From assembly GCA_049977145.1 (NCBI GenBank), contig JBMFGW010000023.1:1-38922 (forward strand): a stretch of DNA of 38,922 nucleotides. Direction: 5' to 3'. A program made the translations under genes and the position numbers. The notes beneath the pieces are model-generated. The model searched no databases and was not told the origin of the DNA. It saw only the letters and a program-made list of their open reading frames with translations. Shown here piece after piece: positions 15,401-21,510 of this stretch (position 1 is the stretch's first letter; each line of letters starts with the position of its first letter). The DNA is from JAMDCX01 sp049977145 (GTDB taxonomy: Bacteria; Planctomycetota; Phycisphaerae; WQYP01).

Positions 15401-16389
15401 CCCAGACGCCCGGTGCTCTGGAGAAAATTGCCGGATTGTTGCGCCAATTGCGCGAAACCCGGTCCATTGAAATTTCCATTGATACACGTTTTTTGTATGT
15501 CACTACCGGCTTCCTTAATGACTTTGGTTTCTCCTGGAGCTTAGGCTTTGGAAATATGTTTGGCTCCGATGTCGGCACGGTCGCCGGAGCTGGCACAAGC
15601 ACCTCTGCTATATCCGGGCCGGTCGCCATAACGAATAATACCGCCACCTATACCTCGCCGCAGTCAACTGGTGTCCCCAATTCCATCGGTAGCACTTACA
15701 CCGCGCCAGCGATGAGCCTTAGCGGCGGTATTCTTTCTAATTATCAGTTATCGCTCTTGCTTACTGCCACACAGATCGACAAGCGCAATACTCTGCTGGA
15801 AGCGCCGCGCGTTACCTTGTTTAACGGGCAGCGGGCCACAATGGTGGTGGAGGATGTGCAAAACTACGTCGAAAGCTTTACCCAAACCGCCGGTACCAGT
15901 GGCATCACTGGTGGCGCTGGTGGCGTTGCAACCAATCTGAGCGTCGAACCCTTGACCACCGGCCTTAGTTTGCAGGTGCAGGCGACGGTTTCATCGGATG
16001 ATCGGTACGTCATTATGACTATTATACCATCCTTGTCCCAATTGTTGAGTTTACAGACCTTCAATATAGCTGGAGCCAACATTTCCGGTCAAACCAGCTC
16101 CAATTCCATATTGCCGGGTTTTGTGCAGTTGCCGGACACGCAGATTACCGAGGTTCAAACTACCGTTTCCGTGCCGGATGGCGGAACACTGCTGCTGGGC
16201 GGCGAACGGGTGACCGGTGAAACCACCATTGAAGCCGGCGTGCCGATACTTTCGGATATACCCATTGTTAATCGCCTATTCACTAACCGTTCCACTACCA
16301 GCGATAATGTGGTGCTGTTGATTTTGGTTCGGCCACGCATCATCATCCAGAAGGAATTTGAAAAGAAGCAGTTCGGCCGCAATTATTGA
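12469..16389 (+). CDS. Secretin with TPR and TolA-like region (PilQ/GspD type)
   Basis: A 1306-aa outer-membrane secretin. It starts at TTG (12469) with AGGAG 7 bases upstream, followed by a signal peptide ('ILAIGVAGALLAGASLPLLPLAIAHA'). In order: TPR-like helices (about 35-205); a TolA-like Ala/Lys/Gln/Glu coiled coil (about 210-415); a Pro/Ala/Val linker (about 415-485); more TPR units (about 490-720); a secretin/TonB short N-terminal (STN) domain (about 780-870, 'FSSVVHLLRRQTGANIVVNW'); a Ser/Gly/Asn patch (884-925); and the secretin C-domain (about 990-1300) with the hallmark VPDGGTLLLGGER and 'PILSDIPIVNRLF'. Typical PilQ/GspD proteins are 600-750 aa; the extra N-terminal half could span periplasm or bind peptidoglycan. 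It is the last gene of the pilM cluster and presumably forms its outer-membrane channel. Confidence 0.9.
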   Translation: MNTQTRSRILAIGVAGALLAGASLPLLPLAIAHAEAQASPATTLLNRGMRLIQQHEYQTAKQVLLSIDPSKLSAAEQNSLAVLLQKADTGLAGMSVDLTVYHNATTSLQDGHLAHAAKLFRYLIGSPDVSPELKSEAADNLALTEARQQQLAPQMKSLLQDAVHAYQVGNFDQAEMDLNKIQVSGVDLGDQADLIPHYQYLIAQRRVAQVRAIEAARQLKVAAAQAAAAQRKAEAQQKLLAAQQKAAAEKLAAQQKAEALAKQAAVEKLAAQQKAEQLAQAAAAKRAAQQKIMAQEAAAKKIAQQRAAQQAQAAAAAKLAEQQKLAAAKAAQARELAEEKLQAQRAVAEKAAAEKIAQQQQLAQQQLLALQQSQEQQAEQARQAAAALAAQRAAATQAQAAATEKAAAQANRATVVPPPEHTAPPVAAPVAVIPTPTPAPAVASTPAPAPASAVTAVTKPTVQSAPKVVVAPATVVPVPAVMKPSLAEIERERASALVVRADQDLRNANYQQAVALYNDALALNPKNEAAAMGLRNAQKLALGQSPGLLSQQIYDQAIQAQRAHVLFDNDLQLSTREMQAGKYPQAVDHTNDALATIEAARGILTSGDYKDMKARADQQLAIIQRQQAQEQAIQQAKRAQEVTQSQMEIEHQLAVRRQRQINQLMGQAREYFKQMQYQQALDTLNQVIAIAPQDNTALFMREMVQDQIQYNQWNKYHTLLSQASQEQQVKGEEALIPYPNLEIYPQDWPEISRMREAEQHNSESPADREARLALARNVPKIVVNQQPFSSVVHLLRRQTGANIVVNWNALANAGVQKNTPISLTLRDVPFKKVLSLVLQQAQGSGGTQLGYSISGGVLTISTNDQLAQVKTTRVFDIQDLLVQAPNFTAPAFNLQNQSSNSGVQISSGSSGGANSSSSSNLFSGSTGQGSGQPAGKTRAQMVTEITQLIENTVARSSWIDNGGTVGSVREINGQLVITQTPGALEKIAGLLRQLRETRSIEISIDTRFLYVTTGFLNDFGFSWSLGFGNMFGSDVGTVAGAGTSTSAISGPVAITNNTATYTSPQSTGVPNSIGSTYTAPAMSLSGGILSNYQLSLLLTATQIDKRNTLLEAPRVTLFNGQRATMVVEDVQNYVESFTQTAGTSGITGGAGGVATNLSVEPLTTGLSLQVQATVSSDDRYVIMTIIPSLSQLLSLQTFNIAGANISGQTSSNSILPGFVQLPDTQITEVQTTVSVPDGGTLLLGGERVTGETTIEAGVPILSDIPIVNRLFTNRSTTSDNVVLLILVRPRIIIQKEFEKKQFGRNY

Positions 16390-16424
16390 TGCGTTATACC
16401 GTACGCGCTCGCCTTTAACACCAA

Positions 16425-16445
16425 TTACTGGGGTGTACCCAGTAA
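16425..16445 (+). terminator. Hairpin after the secretin gene
   Basis: A perfect 8-base-pair stem (TTACTGGG / CCCAGTAA) with loop GTGTA lies 35 bases after the secretin stop. There is no U-run, so it could be a weak terminator, an mRNA 3' stabiliser or a protein-binding palindrome. Confidence 0.35.
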
Positions 16446-16645
16446 CGGGAAGTGACAAAATGAACCAAACTCCGGTCTAAAATTTTCTTCAAACTTTTGT
16501 TCGAATGAAATTGGCGCGTGTTTTTTGGTGGTGGGAGATCATTTATCCATAGTTAGACTCGTGGGGTGCTTGACCGGACGAAAGACCGTGAACGGTTACG
16601 AACAGTTCAAGCTTGCGCAAAGACCGAATGCCGGAATTCTGGAAT

Positions 16646-16719
16646 TGCGTCCGCCGGGACTCGAACCCGGAACATTCCGCTTAGAAGGCGGATGCTCTAT
16701 CCAATTGAGCTACGGACGC
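16646..16719 (-). tRNA. tRNA-Arg (UCU anticodon)
   Basis: On the minus strand a complete 74-nt cloverleaf can be drawn. The acceptor stem is GCGTCCG/CGGACGC with discriminator A. The D-arm is GCTCAATTGGATAGAGC, and the anticodon loop CTTCTAA gives TCT within a CCGCC-type stem. The T-arm has GGTTCGAGTCC. CCA is not encoded. It reads AGA codons. No integrase or duplicated tRNA end is seen nearby, so there is no sign that it serves as an integration site. Confidence 0.95.
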
Positions 16720-16872
16720 ATAGCTCTAGTGTATCGCGCAATAAAGTAGTAGGCCATTGTCAAATGATTGATAAAACATTTCTTGTCCGCTTGTGGCTGC
16801 TCTTCCATGGTCTGTCTCATAAAAACACCGACTTTCCTGCCGGAACATCTGCTATTATGCCACATTTTCACT

Positions 16873-16909
16873 TCCCAACAAAAACGGGCACATCCGACCG
16901 CAGCGGATG
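16873..16909 (+). repeat. Two-hairpin element, copy A
   Basis: The pattern is TCCC-N3-AAAAACGGGCACATCC-N9-GGATG. The CATCC/GGATG arms form one hairpin. A related copy lies at 38092-38125, sharing the 16-base core exactly. It sits about 95 bases upstream of the aldo/keto reductase start. It looks like a dispersed REP-like or regulatory element. Confidence 0.45.
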
Positions 16910-17004
16910 CGGTTTCGGGCCATTTGTTGAAATTGCCGGCTTTGCTATACTGCGTGAAAAGCTGCACGCCGTTTGGCATGCGCCAGACATTGGAGTTGGT
17001 TATC

Positions 17005-18096
17005 ATGCGCTATCGTGTCATTCCCGGCACCGATCTGAGGGTATCGGAACTTTCCTTCGGCAATTTCATCTATGGCAGTTTTATGTGGGGCAAGGGGCCG
17101 GCGGAAGAGCCAGAGGGAATTCGGTTGCAAAACCAGGCGTTTGAACTGGGAGTTAATTTTTTTGATACCGCCGATGCGTACAACAACGGTCGGGCGGAAG
17201 AAATGCTGGCGGAAACGTTGCGCTTTGCGGGGCGGGATAAAATTATTCTTGCCACCAAATTCGGCTATGACTTTTACCATGATCCGGGGACCGAGGGTTC
17301 ACATCAGGAACGCAAGCAGGATTTTTCCCCGGCATTCATTCAGAAGGCTCTTACGGAATCCCTCAAGCGGCTGCGGACCGATCACATCGATCTGTGGCAG
17401 GCGCATAATATAAAATTGCCGCAGATGAATGACGACCTGGTTGCGGCGCTCAACAATCTGCGGAAGCAGGGCAAAATCCGGCATTGGGGTATCGCGTTGG
17501 GGCCGGCCATCGGCTGGCGGGAAGAGGGCGTGGTGGCGTTGCGGGATTGGCGCGTGGCCACCGTACAAACGGTGTTCAATATGTTTGAGCAGCATCCGGG
17601 GCGGGAATTATGCGAACTATCTGAAAACCTTGGCTGCGGCGGAATCATCAGCCGCGTACCGCACAGCTCCGGCATCCTGCAGGATGTGTACACTGAAAAT
17701 ACCACGTTTACAGATCATCGGAAATTCCGGGACCGTAATTGGCTGGTATATGGCCTAAAAAAAGTCGAACAAATCCGGTCCTTGCAAAAATTCCATGGCT
17801 GCACCCTGGGCCAATTGGCCATCAAGTGGCTGTTAACCTGGCCGACTCTGGTAAGTGTCCAGCCCAATATCAGCACGGCGGCGGAGCTGATGGAATTTGC
17901 GGCGGCGTGTGATGGAAAATTGCTCGCCAGCGCGGAAATGCGGGAAATTCAGGACTTGGTGGAAAATGATTTTGGTTTCGGCCCCGATGCCCACGCCTGC
18001 GATCTCAAGAGCAGCATTACCCCCAGCGGCAGCACCCGGAGCGTCTATCAGAAGGGCCAGCCGGCGGAACTTAGGCATCGCGAAGAAATAACGTGA
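17005..18096 (+). CDS. Aldo/keto reductase
   Basis: A 363-aa NADPH-dependent oxidoreductase of the aldo/keto reductase superfamily (TIM barrel, cytoplasmic), related to bacterial YghZ/PdxI/ion-channel-beta-like members. Catalytic tetrad positions are visible: Asp and Tyr in 'FFDTADAYNNG', Lys in 'IILATKFGYD', His in 'HIDLWQAHN'. Cofactor-binding features near the C-terminus include 'LGQLAIKWLLTWPTLVSVQPNIS', the usual strand and helix before the NADP site. The substrate is unknown. The ATG at 17005 starts the standard 'MRYRVIPGTDLRVSELSFGN' beginning of the family, with GGAG at 16992-16995. The last codons lie inside the left arm of a long inverted repeat (18070-18128). The gene converges on ribD. 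Confidence 0.92.
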   Translation: MRYRVIPGTDLRVSELSFGNFIYGSFMWGKGPAEEPEGIRLQNQAFELGVNFFDTADAYNNGRAEEMLAETLRFAGRDKIILATKFGYDFYHDPGTEGSHQERKQDFSPAFIQKALTESLKRLRTDHIDLWQAHNIKLPQMNDDLVAALNNLRKQGKIRHWGIALGPAIGWREEGVVALRDWRVATVQTVFNMFEQHPGRELCELSENLGCGGIISRVPHSSGILQDVYTENTTFTDHRKFRDRNWLVYGLKKVEQIRSLQKFHGCTLGQLAIKWLLTWPTLVSVQPNISTAAELMEFAAACDGKLLASAEMREIQDLVENDFGFGPDAHACDLKSSITPSGSTRSVYQKGQPAELRHREEIT

Positions 18097-18240
18097 GCAA
18101 TTATGGCGCAGGAATTTTGACCGCCGGCAAGGCGATCGCGAGGCGCATATCCGCATGGATTCTGTAACGAGCGAGCAACGCCGCCGGCGGCCAAAAGAAC
18201 CAGCCAGAATGCTCAGGTTATTTTTTCGCGATGCCTTAAG
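18070..18240. repeat. Long imperfect inverted repeat (about 60-bp arms)
   Basis: The left arm 18070-18128 and the right arm 18183-18240 are imperfect reverse complements over nearly their whole length. For example CGCGAAGAAATAACGTGAG pairs with the reverse complement CGCGAAAAAATAACCTGAG, and the inner arms end in CCGCCGGC/GCCGGCGG. The loop is 54 bases. The left arm includes the last codons and TGA of the aldo/keto reductase. It lies between two convergent genes. It could be a two-way terminator, a MITE-like insertion that supplied the gene's stop, or an inverted duplication. Confidence 0.8.
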
Positions 18241-18308
18241 CGGGTTGCCCATACATAAATGAGGTAAATAACTTTTGTCCGTTTGGCCGCGACGGCGAAC
18301 AATATTCA

Positions 18309-19463
18309 TCAATCAGCGCGTGGAGTATCGTGGCGATACCAATGCAAAAGAATATCGTCGCCACAGGTGGTGACTTGGCGAAACACCACGGGAATGGCAT
18401 TTTGTATGGACGGAAGGGCAATACCTTCAACGGCGTGGCGGGCGTGCTGATCGCCGACAATTTTCGGTGCGATAAAAACCAGGCCCTCATCAATAAGATT
18501 TTCCGCCAGGAGTGCCCCCAGTAATTTTGCGCCGCCTTCCACCAATATATTGGTGAAGCTGTATTTTCCCAATTCGCTTAGCGCTGACGCCAGAATAATT
18601 CTCCCATTCTTATGATTTTCCACGCCGATACATTGCACGCCGTGTTGAAGCAATTTAGCGCGACGGCGCAAGGCGGCGGCGGCCAGTTCGCGCCGATGCA
18701 GCACCATGGTGGGTATTGCGGCGGCAGTTTGCACCAACTGCGATGGCAACGGCAGCCGACATTGGCTGTCGATGATGATCCGCACGGCGGGGCGGCGGCG
18801 CCAGGATGATTTTTGCGGACGGGCGGTCAACAGTGGATCATCCGCCAAGGCTGTTCCGATGCCCACCATAATGCCATCCATGCGGGCGCGCCATTGGTGT
18901 ACCAGCGCGCGCGATGGCGCGGAACTGATCCACTGTGATTGGCCACGGCTGTCGGCAATGCAGCCGTCGATGCTCTGCGCCCATTTGGCGAGCACATAGG
19001 GTTGTCGGTGGGTGATCCATTTGGTGAAGGGCCGATTCAGTTCCAGCGCGGCCGCTTCCAGTACGCCGGTAGTAACATGGATGCCGGCCTGCCGCAGGCG
19101 GCGAATACCTTTACCCTTTACCAGGGGGTTGGGGTCCGTCATGGCGACGACCACGCGGCGGATTCCGGCGGCGATAATTGCCGTGGTGCAGGGACCGGTT
19201 TTTCCAGTATGGCAGCAGGGTTCCAAATTGACATAAAGCGTGGCGCCGCGGGCGGCGGACCGGGCGTTATTGAGCGCTTCAATTTCCGCATGCGGCAGGC
19301 CGAATTTGTGGTGCCAACCGCGGCCAACGACTTTTCCGTTCCGCACCAGCACCGCTCCCACCATGGGGTTGGGTTCCACATATCCGCGCCCGCGTTGCGC
19401 CAGTCGCAGGGCCACGCTCATATAATGCCGATCCTTGGCGGCTAAGGGTTCATAAGCCATCAC
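18309..19463 (-). CDS. ribD: Riboflavin biosynthesis deaminase/reductase RibD
   Basis: A bifunctional cytosolic enzyme of the second and third steps of riboflavin synthesis: deamination of the GTP-derived pyrimidine, then NADPH reduction of its ribosyl group. The N-terminal cytidine-deaminase-like domain (1-145) has the zinc site HAE in 'GLPHAEIEAL' and 'EPCCHTGKTGPC'. The C-terminal RibD reductase domain (about 150-384) has 'PYVLAKWAQSIDGCIA', 'DGIMVGIGTALADDPLLTAR' and 'ILVEGGAKLLGALL'. The 384-aa length is normal. GGAG lies 9 bases before the ATG at 19463. No other rib genes are adjacent, so the pathway is dispersed here. It diverges from the secreted secretin-N-like gene across an 86-base spacer. 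Confidence 0.95.
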   Translation of the reverse strand: MMAYEPLAAKDRHYMSVALRLAQRGRGYVEPNPMVGAVLVRNGKVVGRGWHHKFGLPHAEIEALNNARSAARGATLYVNLEPCCHTGKTGPCTTAIIAAGIRRVVVAMTDPNPLVKGKGIRRLRQAGIHVTTGVLEAAALELNRPFTKWITHRQPYVLAKWAQSIDGCIADSRGQSQWISSAPSRALVHQWRARMDGIMVGIGTALADDPLLTARPQKSSWRRRPAVRIIIDSQCRLPLPSQLVQTAAAIPTMVLHRRELAAAALRRRAKLLQHGVQCIGVENHKNGRIILASALSELGKYSFTNILVEGGAKLLGALLAENLIDEGLVFIAPKIVGDQHARHAVEGIALPSIQNAIPVVFRQVTTCGDDILLHWYRHDTPRAD

Positions 19464-19485
19464 TTACTCCATGGATGGCATTATA

Positions 19486-19515
19486 TTTACTTTTTACCAT
19501 TCAGGGGAATACAAT
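19486..19515 (+). promoter_or_regulatory. Possible promoter for the 19550 gene
   Basis: TTTACT (19486-19491), an 18-base spacer and TACAAT (19510-19515) lie 34 bases before the ATG. On the other strand TATAAT at 19480-19485 could serve ribD, but no good -35 was seen for it. Confidence 0.35.
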
Positions 19516-19549
19516 AATGTAATGGATAAACGTTTTGAGGAGTGTCATC

Positions 19550-20335
19550 ATGGTGTTAGTAAAACAAATACGACGAACCGTCAGCAGCCTTGCCGCCCTT
19601 GCCGCCATGACTGCGGCAGCGACGGTGTTTTCATTGGCCGGCCCGGTGCGAGCCGGCGGTGGATATATATCCACCGCGGCGATGATGGACACGGTGCTGC
19701 CGAATACGGTCATGCATGATGTACCGCTGCGCGATGCGGTGCAATATTTGCGCAATATGACCAACGCGAATATTTTTATAAACTGGAACGCGCTGCAGGC
19801 GGCGGGTATTTCCAATATCACGCCCATTACGCTGCATCTGCGGGATGTGACTATGCGGAAAATTCTAGCGGTGATGCTGCAGGAGGCTTCGCCGGGCGCC
19901 ACACTGGTGGATTACGTCAGCCAGAATGTGCTGACCATCACCACCCGTCAGGAGGCCAACACGCATCTGGTGACGCGTATCTATCCGGTGGGGGATCTGG
20001 TTATGGTCGTGCCCAATTTCACCGCACCGGCTTTTAACCTGCAGAATCAGAGCAGCAACAGCGGTGTGCAAATCAGCAGCGGCAGCTCCGGCGGCGCGAA
20101 CAGCTCCAACAGTTCCAATTTGTTCAGCGGCAGCAGCAGCGGAACCGGCATGGGCAACACCACCACGCCCACTACCGCCCAGCGTGCCCAGGCTTTGGTA
20201 TCCATGATCGAGGGCACGGTCCAACCTAATATCTGGACGGCCAACGGCGGCCCTGCGACCATCATTTATTTTAATCGGCAGCTTGTGGTCAGCGCACCGG
20301 CCTATATCCAGCAGATGATCGGCGGCGGACGGTAA
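19550..20335 (+). CDS. Secreted secretin-N-domain-only protein
   Basis: A 261-aa exported protein. Signal peptide: 'TVSSLAALAAMTAAATVFSLAGPVRAGG'. Residues of about 55-135 form an STN/secretin-N-like domain ('VPLRDAVQYLRNMTNANIFINW' ... 'LRDVTMRKILAVMLQEASPG'), closely parallel to the STN domain of the 1306-aa secretin. It is followed by a Ser/Gly/Asn-rich patch of about 40 residues almost identical to that secretin's. The C-terminus ends in a short strand-turn-strand ('IIYFNRQLVVSAPAYIQQM') where a secretin would begin its pore domain, so there is no pore. The ATG at 19550 has GAGGAG 7 bases upstream. It may be an accessory or assembly partner of the secretin, or a truncated paralogue. Function is unknown. 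Confidence 0.75.
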   Translation: MVLVKQIRRTVSSLAALAAMTAAATVFSLAGPVRAGGGYISTAAMMDTVLPNTVMHDVPLRDAVQYLRNMTNANIFINWNALQAAGISNITPITLHLRDVTMRKILAVMLQEASPGATLVDYVSQNVLTITTRQEANTHLVTRIYPVGDLVMVVPNFTAPAFNLQNQSSNSGVQISSGSSGGANSSNSSNLFSGSSSGTGMGNTTTPTTAQRAQALVSMIEGTVQPNIWTANGGPATIIYFNRQLVVSAPAYIQQMIGGGR

Positions 20336-20474
20336 TGAGACCATGCGAAGAGGCGGTTATATTCTCCGCAAGATGAATTCCGCACCATCCACGCAGGGAC
20401 GTGGTGCTAACCCGCAGCCATTCGGCGCGTGCCGCGGTGGTGAAGGCCGAAGTTAATCATGCGCAGTAATATAG

Positions 20475-20567
20475 TGCTTAATTGCAATGACGATCGATAT
20501 GCCCAATAACCTTGATATTGCTGATCCAAACCCCTTTACTAATATCAGTTATTTATGCAATTAAGCA
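20475..20567 (+). promoter_or_regulatory. Pair of 12-bp inverted sites flanking the 20555 gene's upstream region
   Basis: TGCTTAATTGCA (20475-20486) and its exact reverse complement TGCAATTAAGCA (20556-20567) are 69 bases apart. The second copy overlaps the annotated ATG at 20555. Each copy also has TGC-N6-GCA symmetry, like an operator. This could be a looping pair of repressor sites or the base of a hairpin. Confidence 0.4.
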
Positions 20568-21490
20568 ATAGTTGGGTATCCGGTGATGTATGTTGGTGGT
20601 TGGTGGTGAATAGCACGGTGATATTTCGCGGCGTTGTGGTTTTTGTCGTGATCGGCATGGCCGCCAGTGGCGTATGCGCCGAAGCTGCCGCGACAGCGCC
20701 CGCGACGTCCGCGGCCGCGCCGGTTAGCACTTCGTCCGGCACTACTACGGCGGCGGCCAAGGATAATACGCCAAGCCCGCAAGACAAAAATTTTCGACCA
20801 GCGCAAATTGGGCGGGTTATTTTTGTGCTTAACGATCCTTCGCTGCTGCAACACAGGCTCCCAAAATTAGTGTTTCATCAGAAAACACTTGCAGAAATTC
20901 TAAACGAATTAAGTATGCTCACAAATACGAATGTGGCCGCCGGTTGGGCGGCCATGGCGCAGGCAGGCATTCAAGCGTCACGGCGGCTGACATTACGCCT
21001 GCCCGGCCAGGGCTATAAACTGGATCTCGTGGCGGCACTTAAGGCGTTTGCCCCGCGCATCCGGATGGTGATCTCCGCGGACCAGAATGTGATTTTTATC
21101 AATACTCAGGCGGCGGATAATCAACACCTGATCATGCGTACCTATTGGCTGGAGGATTTGATCGCGAATATCCCGCGCTACATGAATCCGAATTCCCTGC
21201 ACGGCGGAAAAACCACCAAAACCTCAGCTCCCGGGGCGTCCAAAGGTGGCGCAGCTGCGAATTCATCGCCCGCGCGGGAAAACAAACCCCATCCGCAAAC
21301 CAACATTATTGAACTAATTACCGATCATGTTGAACCAAAGGTTTGGGCCGATCATGGTGGAAAGGCCACGATTAGTCAGATAGGCAACAAAGTTATTATC
21401 ATCGCACCGGCCAGCGTGCAGGCACTGTTGCAAGGCCCGTCACATTACAATCCCAATGCCGCGCCGCTTTTCATGACGGTTTCATATTAG
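20555..21490 (+). CDS. Secreted secretin-N-domain-like protein, paralogue of the 19550 gene
   Basis: Up to 311 aa. A hydrophobic signal segment ('FRGVVVFVVIGMAASGVCAEA') is followed by an Ala/Thr/Ser linker and an STN-like domain ('KTLAEILNELSMLTNTNVAAGW' ... 'LRLPGQGYKLDLVAALKAF'). After 'LIMRTYWLEDLIANIPRYMN' comes a low-complexity linker and a closing 'IIELITDHVEPKVWADHGGKATISQIGNK' part. The architecture matches the 19550 gene product, though sequence identity is low. No pore domain is present. The ATG at 20555 lacks a ribosome site and lies in an inverted-repeat arm. GTG codons at 20603 or 20606 would give a more typical signal peptide and may be the true start. Function is unknown. An envelope partner for the secretin machine is a guess. 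Confidence 0.6.
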   Translation: MQLSNSWVSGDVCWWLVVNSTVIFRGVVVFVVIGMAASGVCAEAAATAPATSAAAPVSTSSGTTTAAAKDNTPSPQDKNFRPAQIGRVIFVLNDPSLLQHRLPKLVFHQKTLAEILNELSMLTNTNVAAGWAAMAQAGIQASRRLTLRLPGQGYKLDLVAALKAFAPRIRMVISADQNVIFINTQAADNQHLIMRTYWLEDLIANIPRYMNPNSLHGGKTTKTSAPGASKGGAAANSSPARENKPHPQTNIIELITDHVEPKVWADHGGKATISQIGNKVIIIAPASVQALLQGPSHYNPNAAPLFMTVSY

Positions 21491-21510
21491 CCGTTGACAC
21501 CGCGCGGGCT

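Noticed and set aside
16646..16719. tRNA-Arg as an integration site
   Set aside because: No duplicated tRNA end and no integrase or phage gene beside it.
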